In this document: piece by piece, positions 39,031-50,480 of the stretch
Layout of the letters: each line of letters opens with the position of its first letter
Position numbering within the stretch: the stretch's first letter is position 1
NCBI RefSeq assembly: GCF_028372415.1
Contig: NC_092875.1
Location: 353,234,225-353,298,224 of the forward strand
DNA length: 64,000 nucleotides
Reading direction: 5' to 3'
Origin: Notamacropus eugenii
Taxonomy: Eukaryota > Chordata > Mammalia > Diprotodontia > Macropodidae
The notes under the pieces: model-generated
The model's database searches: none
What the model was told of the DNA's origin: nothing
What the model saw: only the letters and a program-made list of their open reading frames with translations
Translations under genes and position numbers: made by a program

Positions 39031-40308
39031 GTATTCACAGATGAGTGAAAGATAGACACAAAGGTTTGTTTGGATTTTTTTTTTAAATTGAAAGCAGCTA
39101 AAGGAGTTCAGTAGTAAAGAGCTGGAGTACTATTGTATCATTTTGGAGTTGGAGTGGACCCAGCAGACTCTCTTAATCTGACTGCATTCCTTAGTTTGGA
39201 AGTTCTGGATATACAAAGGTGAGGTGATCTCAAGTCTCTTGCCCATCTGAAAATTCAAGGAAAAGAGTGTTAATCACTAATAAGTAAATATTATGTCAGG
39301 CATGAGATCTCCTAATGACCTCAGGTATTCAACTTAGCATTCTGAGAACTAATATATGGCTTAGACAGTGTTTGTTATGGCCAAAACTGGCAGCTGATAA
39401 TATATTGAATCTCAAGTAAAATCCTAGTTTTCTGTAGATAATGAACTTTATCAGAGTTGGAGCCAAAATGTTTTAAGACTGGTCTCCGTATGGTTTATGA
39501 CCTGGATATGGGTCAGCTTGTTGTTGGTTTGGTACTTTATATTTCATGAAGCTAATTTTAAAGCAAAATGATTAAAAGAAATAAACAGATGATTTAATTT
39601 TTATTATATCATTCCCAACATTTTCTCCCTTTTTACTACATTTTTTGCTACCATTTTTAAATTTTATTTTTTACCTTTAATATTAGCTTCATTTCCCTTT
39701 TCTCTCCTACTAATTGAACCATCTTTTGTAACCCAAACCAAACAAACAAAAAGGCTTAGTGGAACTAATCAGCACAATCACCCAAGTCTTGACAACAAAT
39801 GCAAAATTTCATAATACCCCAAGTTTTACAGTGAAGGAAAGCAGGTACATTCTCACTCTCTTGGAAGGCAAATTTGCCCATTAAATTTTTTTAAATTTAT
39901 TTTTAACACAGTTTATAACAGATAAAACAATTCAAACTTTTGGTCAGGTGATACATCTTTTTAAAGCATTTACAATATCGACCACAAAAGAATTTTTTTT
40001 TAAAGCATAAGCCAACTGAGACACAGATAATATTTATGTTGCTAACTTCACAATCTCTTGATCTAATTGTCTCCACAGTATTACTAAGAATAAAAGGACC
40101 CTAACTTGATTTTGTTGGTCTAAAGTCCTATGCCTAATAGCTTAATTAGGCTCGGGTGTTCCTCTACCCATAATCTATAATTGAATAGATCTGGTATTAA
40201 TCTTACAACCTTTTGACTATAGGAAATTGCCACCAAGAGTAGGGACATTGCAGGGAAACAATATCTCTCCAACTTCATGTCTATTCCAGGCAGGAGTAGA
40301 TTGTCCAC
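39031..40308. other. No gene seen; AT-rich sequence
   Basis: Contains poly-T runs (about 39078-39085 and 39990-39998), but no repeat family or coding segment I can support. Confidence 0.5.
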
Positions 40309-40341
40309 TTGCATTCAGTCAGGCTTAAAGTCTTCCAGGTG

Positions 40342-40614
40342 TCAGAGGGGAAACTGAGTCAGGAGACTCCCACCTCAGCCCATGCTGAACAGCTGCTCTC
40401 CCACTCTTCCCTTGAACCTATGCAGTTCACACCAGCATCTTATGAGCATACTGGCATCACTGTAACAAGAGGCTCGGATCGCCTTTCTTGCTTCCCAGAC
40501 CTGGAGTTAGACTCAGAAGAACAGTCACTTAGTAGTCCCATAGCATCTATGTTGAATTCCTTTCACCTTAACGAGGGTCTTGCTGGTCAGGACCTTCTAC
40601 CCAACGAATGAGAC
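40342..40614 (+). other. Candidate exon or retrocopy fragment, about 90 codons, unidentified
   Basis: A plus-strand frame open from 40309 to a TGA at 40612-40614. At about 40330-40341 there is an acceptor-like CTTCCAG followed by GTGTCAGAGGGG. The translation looks like normal protein: mixed, serine-rich and acidic, with stretches such as LLSHSSLEPMQFTPASYEHT and FPDLELDSEEQSLSSPIASM. The segment is more GC-rich than its surroundings and ends where LTR-A similarity begins (about 40600). I do not recognise the protein. It could be the last exon of a plus-strand gene, a 5'-cut retrocopy or chance. The ATG at 40309 lies before the acceptor-like site and need not be a start. Confidence 0.4.
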
Positions 40615-41071
40615 TAGAGGCAGGATGTAAAGCAACTCCATTTATTCAGCTGAGAATCAGGGTTTATAAAGGCTGTAACCACCATCACATGCAGGCTGAG
40701 CTCATCCCATTACTTCACCAACTCATGACTTACCCACATCCTTGCACCTGAAGCAAGTAACGAAACTTATCTTGTTTCTGAAGCTAGTTCCTCAGTTCCC
40801 AGACCCAGTTGCAACTTTTCTGCAAAGAACGTCAGTATCTGCAGGAACATCATGTTCCAGGGTCATGGAGAGCTTCTGCCAGGGTTTGAGTAAGCACAAG
40901 TCCCACAGGAACAGGCTTTGCCTCAGCTATGTCCTTGATCACAGGACTTGCACTCCCCTTAGCCCCCTACCATCTAAAAATGGCAAGTTCCTATAACCAG
41001 GTTTAAAATATGATTATAGTTTCACTTTGGCTAAGAAACATCTTTTAGGCAAGTCTTAAGTGGCTTACATG
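40600..41071 (-). mobile_element. ERV-A-type LTR, partial
   Basis: Closely matches 1281-1752, including the minus-strand TATAAA and AATAAA signals and the stretch past CCCCCTACCATC that the ERV-A 5' LTR lacks. The left (U5) end is different or missing, and the right end is cut by L1 copy 4. It is either a solo LTR or the edge of a lost provirus. Confidence 0.75.
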
Positions 41072-41075
41072 TCTT

Positions 41076-43717
41076 TCTTTTTTTTTTTTTTTTAATTTAT
41101 TTATTTATTTAACTTTTAACATTCATTTTCACAAAATTTTGGGTTCCAAATTTTCTCCCTTTTTGTCCCCTCCCCCCAGCCCAAAACACCGAGCATTCTA
41201 ATTGCCCCTGTCTGCCAATCTGCCCTCCCTCCCTCCCCACCCCTTCCCTTTGGAAGGCAAGCAATTCAATATAGGCCAAATCTGTGTAGTTTTGCAAATG
41301 ACTTCCATAATAGTAGTGTTGTGTAAGAACTAATTATATTTCCCTCCATCCTATCCTGTCCCCCATTACTTCTGTTCTGTCTTTTGATCCTGTCCCTCCC
41401 CATGAGTGTTGACCTCAAATTGCTCCCTCCTCCCCATGCTCTCCCTTCCATCATCCCCCCCCACCCTGCTTATCCCCTTCTCCCCCCCTTTCCTGTATTG
41501 TAAGATAGGTTTTCATACCAAAATGAGTGTGCGTTTTATTCCTTCCTTTAGTGGAATGTGATGAGAGTAAACTTCATGTTTTTCTCTCACCTCCCCTCTT
41601 TATCCCTCCACTAATAAGTCTTTTGCTTGCCTCTATTATGAGAGATAATTTGCCCCATTCCATTTCTCCCTTTCTCCTCCCAATATATTTCTCTCTCACT
41701 GCTTGATTTCATTTTTTTAAGATATGATCCCATCCTCTTCAATTCACTCTGTGCACTCTGTCTCTATGTGTGTGTGCATGTGCGTGTGCATGTGTGTGTG
41801 TGTAATCCCGCCCAGTACCCAGATACTGAATAGTTTCAAGAGTTACAAATATTGTCTTTCCATGTAGGAATGTAAACAGTTCAACTTTAGTAAAGTCCCT
41901 TATGACTTCTCCTTGCTATTTACTTTTTCATGCTTTTCTTCATTCTTGTGTTTGAAAGTCAAATTTTCTTTTCAGCTCTGGTCTTTTCATCAAGAATGTT
42001 TGAAAGTCCTCTACTTCATTGAAAGACCAATTTTTCCCCTGAAGTATTATACTCAGTTTTGCTGAGTAGGTGATTCTTGGTTTTAGTCCCAGTTCCTTTG
42101 ACTTCTGGAATATCCTATTCCATGCCCTTCGATCCCTTAATGTAGAAGCTGCTAGATTTTGTGTTATCCTGATTGTATTTCCACAATACTTGAATTGTTT
42201 CTTTCTAGCTGCTTGCAATATTTTCTCCTTGACCTGGGAACTCTGGAATTTGGCCACAATGTTCCTAGGAGTTTCTCTTTTTGGATCTCTTTCAGGTGGT
42301 GATCTGTGGATTCCTTGAATACTTATTTTGCCCTCTAGTTCTAGAATCTCGGGGCAGTTTTCCTTGATAATTTCATGAAAGATGATGTCTAGGCTCTTTT
42401 TTTGATCATGGCTTTCAGGTAGGCCCATAATTTTTAAATTGTCTTTCCTGGATCTATTTTCCAGATCAGTTGTTTTTCCAATGAGATATTTCACATTATC
42501 TTCCATTTTTTCATTCTTTTGGTTTTGTTTTGTGATTTCTTGGTTTCTCATAAAGTCATTATCCTCCATCTGTTCCATTCTAATTTTGAAAGAACTATTT
42601 TCTTCAGTGAGCTTTTGAACCTCCTTTTCCATTTGGCTAATTCTGCTTTTGAAAGCATTCTTCTCCTCATTGGCTTTTTGAACCTCTTTTGCCAATTGAG
42701 TTAGCCTGTTTTTCAAGGTGTTATTTTCTTCAGCATTTATTTGGGTCTCCTTTAGCAAGGTGTTGACCTGCTTTTCATGCTTTGACTGCATGTCTCTCAT
42801 TTCTCTTCCCAGCTTTTCTTCCACCTCTCTAACTTGATTTTCAAAATCCTTTTTGAGCTCCTCCATGGCCTGAGCCCATTGAATATTTATTCTGGATGTT
42901 TGAGATACAGAAGCCTTGACTTCTGCATTTTTTCCTGATGGTAAGCATTGTTCTTCCTCCTCAGAAAGGAAGGGAGGAAATGCCTGTTCACCAAGAAAAT
43001 AACCTTCTATAGTCTTATTTTTTTTTTCCCTTTTCTGGGCATTTTCCCAGCCAGTGACTTGACTTCTGAGTGTCCTCTCCACCCCCACCTTGCCTCCAGA
43101 TCCGCCCAGCCAGCACTTGGGGTCTGAGATTCAAATGCTGCTTCCCAACCTCAAAGCTTTTGGCGGGGGCAGGGCTGCTGTTCAGTGTGAGATTAAGTTC
43201 AGGTGCTCAGGTGGGGGCAGGGCTGCCTCGCCTCACGGGCTCTGTTCCCTCAGGGGGTTTATGCAGAAACCTTCAACAATGGATCCGGGGTCCTGCCTGC
43301 TTGGGGAGCCCTGGTCTGCTCCTGCCTCTGCTGCTGCCTCCCAAGGAGGCCTGAGTTATGGGGGCACCCCACTCCCCTCTCGACCCGCCAAAGAGACCCT
43401 CTCACCGACCCTTGTCACCTGTGGGTGGAGGGACCCGCGCTGCTGCTGGAGATTCCGTCCTTGAAGCCTGCTCGGATCTGCTCCTTTCGGCACGGCGCTG
43501 CCGAGGCAGGGTTGGGCTCTGCTTTGGGTCTGGTGCATGACAGATCTTTGGTGTTGGTTTTTCAGGTTTCTCTGAAACAGAAATCTCCTCCACTCTGTTG
43601 TTCTGTGGCTTCTGCTGCTCCAGAATTTGTTGGGAGTTCTTCTTTACAGGTATTTTATGGGCTATGAGTTAGGAGCTAACATATGTGTGTCTTTCTACTC
43701 CACCATCTTTGAGACCT
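41076..43717 (-). mobile_element. ORF1-only L1 (HAL1-like), copy 4
   Basis: Poly(A) on the minus strand at 41076-41092, a 3' region with a G-rich tract and TG repeat, ORF1, and a 5' region with one promoter-type unit. The 5' end reads AAGATGGTGGAGTAG, a diverged form of the family start. No ORF2. I could not find a clean target duplication; the right flank is an old L1 relic rather than the rest of the LTR, so flanking DNA may have been lost. Confidence 0.85.
41940..43042 (-). pseudogene. L1 ORF1, copy 4: body open, start codon out of frame
   Basis: The body (coiled coil, NLKIMGLPESHDQKKSLDII, TPRNIVAKFQSSQVKEKI, WSFNEVEDFQTFL) has no stop, but the ATG at 43042 is followed by a lengthened A-run that puts it out of frame. 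The open frame instead extends upstream to 43088 without an ATG. It also has a short insert relative to copies 2 and 3 (SRINIQWAQAM). A protein could only start at an internal ATG. Confidence 0.85.
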
Positions 43718-43769
43718 TAGCCTATTTTTTCTTTGCTTGTTAAAATTAAACGGGATTCAGGATTTTTTG

Positions 43770-45265
43770 TTATTGTCACTTAGATTGTTTTAGTCCTTGA
43801 GTGTATTGTTTTTCAGATTCTCCTTATTTCACTCTTCATCAGATCATTTGGTCTTCCTGTGCTTCCATTCTTTTTTGAGGTCTTAATAGTCATCATTTCA
43901 TTTCTTTTGTCATTTATTTCATCAGTTCATCATGTTTCATTTCTTACAGTACATTTGTATTCCTTCATATTCATATGCCACAATTTATTTAACTCTAGTT
44001 GATAAGCATCTACTTTATTTCCAATTCTCTTGACAAAGAAACTATTATGAACATATTGTTGGTGTATTGAACTTCTCTACCTTTGATTTACCTCCTTTGT
44101 AACATATGGCTATCAGATCTCTGAGGCAAACAATACACATATTTTGAAATATTTTCATATTTAACAAAAAAAAAATTTATACATTACATAAAATATTATG
44201 TAATAAGTAGATATTAAATATTTTAATAATTTTCTTAGCATAATTCAATTTGATTTGCAGAATCTTCAAAACATTTTCAAACTCCTAACAACACTTTCAT
44301 AGACTTCCTTTCTTTCCATTATTCCTTCAGATCTCACTATCTTTGTTCATTTGCTGCATGTGAAGTGAAACTTGAGAGTTATTTTTGTTGGTTTTTCTTA
44401 CTAAATACTTATAGTACCTTGATACTTAACACTTATGGTTAATTTATTATTTATGTTTAATTATATTTCTTTTGAGAACTGTTTCTTTACATTTTTTAAT
44501 AACATCCACTGGGGAATGCCTCTTGTTCCTATATACTTCTGTAGTTCGCTCTGTGGATATCAAACCCTGATAGAGAGACTTGAGGGCAATTTTTTTCCCT
44601 AATTGATGGTTTCCTTTTCTGTCCTGTTTGCAGTGATTTTGTTTATGCAAAAGCTTTTCAATTTCATATGATTAAGAATGCTTACCCTAGTATCAAAGGG
44701 ACATAACCTCAAATACTTATTTTTGTTCAGTCTTTCAGTCATGTCTGACTCTTCATGACCCCATTTTGGTTTTTTTGGCAGGTTGCCATTTTTTCTCAAG
44801 TTCATTTTGCAAGTGGAGAAACTGAGGCAAACAAGGTTAAGTGATCTGCCTGGGGTCACACAGTTTAGGAAGTGTCTGAAACGGGATTTGATCTCATGAA
44901 GATGAGTCTTTCTTGCTTCCAGCCTGGTACCTGAATTTTGTATTTTATCTAGCTTAAGTATCCCTAACAAATCTGTAAGTAAATTTAGATTTAATTGTTA
45001 TTTTATTATATTGATGCATCCCAACCGTGAGCAATGACTATCCATCCAATGTATTCTATATTCTTTATTTCTTTAAAATAATTGAATTAACTTTGTAATT
45101 GAATTTATTCAAGTCTTCAGTCTACTGTGGTAGATTGACTACCTGATATTTTATGTAGTTTGTAGTTATTCATAATGGGGCGTTGTGTTAATTTCTTCTG
45201 GATTTTGTTATTGTTTTACATAAATGCTGGGGGGACTTTTAAATTGTTTTTGTATCTGGCTACTT
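43770..45265 (-). mobile_element. Old L1 relic (ORF2 end and 3' region), split by a SINE
   Basis: Read on the minus strand it shows the well-known L1 pattern: GGAATACAAATGTACTG and an AAATAAAGTAGATGCTTATC region at 43920-44010, the GGTTTGATATCC region near 44560, and an ORF2-like part at 44960-45265 (on the plus strand GATATTTTATGTAGTTTGTAG, CTGGATTTTGTTATTG). No frame survives. A SINE at 44712-44950 interrupts it. Confidence 0.65.
44712..44950 (-). mobile_element. tRNA-derived SINE
   Basis: On the plus strand it reads TCAGTCATGTCTGACTCTTC, then GAGAAACTGAGGCAAACAAG and GTTAAGTGATCTGCCTGGGG. This is the reverse of a marsupial-type SINE that ends in GTCGGACATGACTGA. The head (the GGCAGCTAGGTGG end) is cut. 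Confidence 0.75.
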
Positions 45266-45904
45266 AAGACTTTCTATTATTCTTAGCAAGTAGTGTGACA
45301 AATTGTGCTAAACCATGAACTGAAAGTAACAACAGAAAATTCTGTCGTTTTGGGGAGGGATGGATACCATGGACATGACAGATGATTACTACTACCCACT
45401 TACTGGAATTCAGGTGAGAACAAATGCTACTGACAGAAGGAATCTGAAGCATTGCTAAGGACTATGAAGTATTGGGCAAAAATCCTGAATATATTATGGG
45501 CACAGATGGTGTTTTTAATCACTGTTACTGATGGAAAGAAAGCAAGGATTTCTGAAGAGAATGACATATTTTAGAAGTGAACCTCCTAGCAATATTTAAT
45601 GAGACAGTGGTATGCAAGAACACAATTTGGATTTTTGGACAACAGTTTGAAATATTTAAATGGATCAATCAGTTATAAATAATAAGTTCTTAATTATTTA
45701 GCTAATAAACTAGGGGAATTAGTAGGGAGCAGGAGATATTTAATTGAAAATGTTTCTGATCAGGTTGTGACTATCTTGATTGGCTATGTCTTTTTCATTG
45801 TTTTAGGTGTAAAATAATGTTGAGAGATGTCTTTGAAACCTTGACAGCAGAGTTAGATTATAAAGCTCCTTGAGTGCAGGGACTGTCCAACACATGTATT
45901 TATA

Positions 45905-46175
45905 TCCTAGAGGCAGCTAGGTGGAGAAGTGGAGAGAGCACTACACCTGGAATCAGGAATGTTTGAGTTCAAATCCAACCCAAGACACTTTTCCCTGAGC
46001 AAGTTACTTCATCTCAACTATACAGTGAGGGCAATAATAACACCTTATTCCCAGGGCTATTGTGAGGATCAAATGAGATAATATTTGAAAAATACTTATA
46101 GTCTTCCTCCCTTTCCACTAATTACTTAGCACAGTGCCCAACACATGGGGACACTCAATAAGTACTTATTGACTG
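45905..46175 (+). mobile_element. SINE of the MIR-like type
   Basis: Starts GAGGCAGCTAGGTGGAGAAG (tRNA-like head), then GAGTTCAAATCCAACCC (B-box-like) and GGATCAAATGAGATAATA, and ends with an L2-like AATAAGTACTTATTG tail. Confidence 0.75.
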
Positions 46176-46394
46176 AGTAATTTCTGCCTCAAAATGTTTT
46201 TCTGTCTTCTTCCCTTACTTTCTCTGACAGTAATCAAGGAGGCTTTCTGTTCACTCCCATCATCTCTCATCATTTCCTCTCTTACTCTTAGTGTCAGAAT
46301 AAGTTACAGGCCCAGTACCTCATCTACTCTCCATCCCCAATCCTGAATTCACTATAGGCACTTGTTTACCTATAATATTCTGCCTTTACCAAGC

Positions 46395-46620
46395 CACAGT
46401 GGAATACAACAGAAAAGAACTTTGGATTTGAAGCCAAATAATGAGTTCAAAATCCTAGCTTTATTACCTGAGTATGAATTCTGATTGCTAATTACCACCT
46501 GTGTGATCTTGGGTGAGACACGACCTCCCTGGGCCTCAGTTTACTCATCTGTAATGTGAAGAGATTGAGCTAGACAACTTCTAAGATGCCTTTCATCTGT
46601 AAATTCCATTAAATCTTGAT
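46395..46620 (+). mobile_element. MIR-like SINE, diverged
   Basis: Core pattern GTGTGATCTTGGGTGAGACA, CTCAGTTTACTCATCTGTAA, then GAGATTGAGCTAGACAACTT. The head is decayed. Confidence 0.65.
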
Positions 46621-47659
46621 GATTGGCCAGGGCAAACTTATATGGTGTGAGAGTTTGTCACCAAGGATGCCTCGGGAGTCATTTAGCATGCATTTATTTA
46701 AAACCTTGTAAATTCCAGAAGTGACTCTGGGTACTTAAACTTAATTACTATATTGGTCCTAATAAAGGTTGCACATTTCCAACAAATGTGACTTTTATGC
46801 TTTTTAATTTTTCTATGCATATTGGCATACTTTATATAACTTAGATTATTTTGCTGTATCTATATTATTTGTATTTAATTTATGTTTATTATGTTTAATT
46901 TATACATGTATAACTTCCTTCAAAGAAAATGTAAAGAGTGACTTTTTATTCAGATTATTACAGTGTAATTACCTTACTGTTTTGTCCATTTCCACTATTT
47001 ACATACCTAAAAGAGTAAAATCTAGCTTCTGTTTCTGAAACTTAGGAGTTTGGTTTTGTAGTCAGCAGATTGGAATGGTATAATTAGTAGCAAACCTCAC
47101 TGAAAATTAATACACTTCTCAAATCTCCATAACTATTATTTTGAGGGATTTTTTTGTCCTTCTACAACAAAAGAAAATCATGATTGGGAAAAATGAATAT
47201 TTTTCTCCTGAGGATTTATAACATACTATCTTTACACCTGAATTGTCTACATTTTGATGTTTGTGAATAATATAAAATTGAAAATACTAGGAGATAGGCA
47301 TACAAATTAGCATTTACCTGAGACATTAAAAAAAAGTAATAGACTTATTATCTAGTCAGTTCCATAAACACAACATTCCCTGATTGGGTTGTATTTTTTC
47401 CCATTGTTAGAATGCTTATCTCTGTTATTTAAATGCTTACAGCCCTGACATTTTCAAGATAAGTGGTATGGAGTGAGCTCTTACTGAACCTGTACCCTGG
47501 ATTCTTTCTGCTTGTGTGGATGTACTGCTGTGTCATCAGATTTAAGAGAAGAATGGAAATAAAATGAAGCTTTTGTTTCTCCTTTCTTTTGCTTAGCCTT
47601 CCTGCATGTTGTATTTGACATTTTCTTGTAAACATAATATTATAAAGTCTTGGGAATTT
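46621..47659. other. No gene seen; AT-rich sequence
   Basis: No long frame or recognised repeat. Confidence 0.5.
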
Positions 47660-47765
47660 TCTTTTCAGTAGCACAGTTGCTTAGTCATTTTCCATTGTGT
47701 CCAACACTTTGTGAGCCCATTTGGGGTTTTCTTGACAAAGGTATTGGAGTGGTTTGCCATTTCTA
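47660..47765 (-). mobile_element. SINE fragment
   Basis: The plus strand reads GTTGCTTAGTCATTTTCCAT, TTTGGGGTTTTCTTGACAAA and GGAGTGGTTTGCCATTTCTA: the tail half of the same SINE family as 44712-44950 and 54300-54540. Confidence 0.65.
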
Positions 47766-48750
47766 CAGCACTAGAAATCCACAAATGCCCCCAACCTACC
47801 CCAATTGCCAGTTTCCTTTTTCAACCTTTAGAATTGTTTTTCACAGCAAATAAAGGTAAAAATTATGGGTAAAAATCAAACACAATTATAACAAATATTT
47901 ATTGTCCTAGATAACATTTTAGGACCCCAGAAATCTTAAATATGGCTTATTTCATGTTTGTTCTTAGCAGAGATTTTGGCATCTGGTGATCTTTGCTGAG
48001 ATAGTTAATATTTTTAATAGTTTTTTCAAAAAAATTTCGATAGTTCCCAGATTTAATGAGAAATAACTTCCTTTGTGACACTCAGGTTAATAAACAGGTA
48101 TCAAGATGGATATAGGTATCATACCTTCCTATGGCAGCCATAGAGAAGTTGATTTGATTCCCATAGATTGAAGAAATGTCCTGTTTCCATCACCCCCACT
48201 CCTGACCTTCTCCCCTATTGTATTAGAGTTCTTGGGTAGTTTTCCTTTACAGACATCCTTTTCTAATAGCATTATAATTCCTGGTTCTAAATTGTTGCTT
48301 CCAGGAGGATTATCACAACTTTTAAGTAGCTCAAAATGAAATTGTTTCAATATCATGGTCTTTTAGATTATTTTGTATACACAAATGGCTTTGGGGGACA
48401 ATTCACAAAGTTGGCTTGTAATTATGTATTATTTTTAGTTGGGAATAATTATGTAAATATTGACTTATTCTTTAGATTTATGACTTTCTTCAGTCACACA
48501 CAGAAATTGAAAAGCTAAATTGCTAGTGATCATGAAGTTCATGGTAAAAGTAATCTTGATCTAGGTACAAACCTTGAACGCAAGTAATCGACAAGTATTA
48601 AGTGTTCACTGTGCTTCAAGCACTGTGGCAAGCACTGGAAATACAAATACAAAAAATGGAACAATTCTTAAAATGAGCTTATTTGGAAAGTAAGTGGGGA
48701 AAAACAAATACATCTAAAAATAAGCATATAGTATAAATATAAATGACCAC
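47766..48750. other. No gene seen
   Basis: AT-rich, short frames only. Confidence 0.5.

Positions 48751-48808
<58 letters not shown>
48751..48808. repeat. AT/GT microsatellite
   Basis: A short AT run followed by about 24 GT repeats. Alternating purine-pyrimidine sequence of this kind is usually length-variable. Confidence 0.95.
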
Positions 48809-48811
<3 letters not shown>

Positions 48812-48829
48812 CATAATATATGCAGTCAT

Positions 48830-49225
48830 TTAGATTTAGATTTAGTAATGACAAGATTTGGCAACTGATTGGATGAGGATGAGGAGAAGAGTGAAGAACT
48901 TAAAATAATAGAGTGAAGAATTAAAAATAATGTCAACATTACAAACCTGAGACATTGGAAACATGTGCTTTCAGCAGATATAGGGAAACTTTCAATTTCA
49001 TTCATGTCGAGTTTAAGATTTTTCCAGGAAAATTCAGTTTGAAATGTCCAATAGGCAATTGGTGATGCAGTGCTGAAATTCAGGCAGAAGACTTGGGCTA
49101 AATATGTACATCTGGGAATCATCTGCATGGAGATAAGTAAATCTGTGGGAGTTGGTGAGTTTGCCAAGAGAGTATATAGAAGAAAACGAGGACTGAGGTT
49201 GGAAAGGAGTGGTCAGGCAGGTCAC
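48830..49225 (-). mobile_element. LINE L2 ORF2 fragment (reverse transcriptase region), decayed
   Basis: Minus-strand frames translate to ADDSQMYIFSPSLLPEFQHC then NCLLDIS, matching the L2 reverse transcriptase block with its ADD-type active site. Another frame continues NLKLDMNEIESFPI (compare the L2 pattern LKLNMSKTE). The piece is split by a frame change. Confidence 0.8.
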
Positions 49226-49379
49226 ATGTGATCCTCTGAGTCCTCAAGTGTGACCCTTTGAATCCAAACTTCACCAAACAGATCTCCTTTTGCTCTGTAA
49301 AACTTGACTGTCAAAAGGCTACTCCCCCCAGCCAACATGTGGTTTTGAGGCTGCAAGTTCCCTACCCTTGGGAAGAATT

Positions 49380-49830
49380 AGTTAAAAAAAAAGAAAAGAA
49401 AAGAAGCCTACATCATGAGATATCATGGTGGCAGGGCACCCAAGACACAGATTCAGAAGAATCACTCCAAAACATCTATATGCAGTATCTCAGAGAAAAA
49501 CAAAGGTTGTTCACAAACCTAGAATTTGTAGAACAGATGAAGCAAAAATTGAAAACATTTTCTATACTTGGAATGAGAGGACTTGAGGAGTACAAAAACA
49601 AATAGAAAAGAAATAAGTGATGTGAAAGAGAGAATTGGAAAAGGAATTAATAGCTTAGCACAATAGGTTCAGAAATCTTACCCAAACAACAAATTCTGAA
49701 AATTAGAATGGGCCAAGCCAGTGACTCCATGAAGCAACACAAAATATTGAAACAAAGTAAAAAAGAGAAAAATAATAGAAACATAAAGGAAATCTCAACA
49801 ACTGACCTAGAAATCAGTTAAGGAGAAGAT
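49380..49830 (+). mobile_element. Old L1 ORF1 relic, N-terminal half
   Basis: Broken plus-strand frames. The end reads KIRMGQASDSMKQH, KQSKKEKNNRN, STTDLEIS, collinear with the KIRMEQ...TTDLENRS block of the intact ORF1 genes. It stops exactly where the inverted half at 50010-50480 begins in protein terms. Confidence 0.7.
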
Positions 49831-50009
49831 TCTCTCCCAGTCCTTGTCTAATAGAAATCCCAGGATGCACTCTGATAATGATAGGGATTCAGAGGAGAAT
49901 ATATTTATTATCTCATATTTTAATGTAAGTAGTTTATTTTTGCTTAGTGTTTTATTGCTTTTCATTCGAGTTTATCATTTTATGTGTCTCTTCCCTCTTA
50001 CATTTGTAC

Positions 50010-50480
50010 TTCAAAATTTCTTTACAGTTCTGGGGTTTTTTCTCAGAGTATTTCAAAATCTTCTGGTTCATTAAAGGTCCAGTTTTCCCCTATAGGATTA
50101 TGATCAGTTTTTCTGGATAGATTATTCTTGGCTGTAAACCCATATTCTTTGTCGTCTGGAATATCATGTTCCAAGTGCTCAGCAACTTTATAGTGATGGC
50201 TACTAAACTGTGTGTGATCCTGACTGTAGCTCCTCAGAACCTGATTTTTCTTTTTTTTTCTGCATTTTTGTAGTATTTTTCTTTGACCTGGTAGTTGTAG
50301 ATTTTGTCTAGGACATTTCTGGAAGTTTTCTTTTGAGGAAGGGGAAGGGATTCTTTCTGGTGGTTTTATTTCACCCTGATTCTATGATATCTGATATATT
50401 TTTGAAGAAAATTTTAAAATTTTGGTCATAACTTTCAATAGTTCTTAGATCCTTTGCAACTCTGAGTCTATGATTCAGTG
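50010..50480 (-). mobile_element. Old L1 ORF1 relic, C-terminal half, opposite strand
   Basis: The plus-strand text is the reverse of ORF1: GTATTTTTCTTTGACCTGGT, TCTGGAATATCATGTTCCA, GATTATTCTTGGCTGTAAACC. Read on the minus strand it runs from just after the TTDLE block to the end of ORF1. Highly decayed. Confidence 0.7.

Noticed and set aside
45905-45975. tRNA gene-like sequence with A- and B-box patterns
   Set aside because: These are tRNA-derived SINE heads; no cloverleaf with a proper anticodon stem can be drawn.
48751-48808. Regular short repeats, CRISPR-like at first glance
   Set aside because: Pure GT dinucleotide microsatellite with no spacers; the genome is eukaryotic.
49380-50480. 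Twin-priming inversion of an L1
   Set aside because: Twin priming gives divergent halves; these are convergent, so the simple model does not fit.
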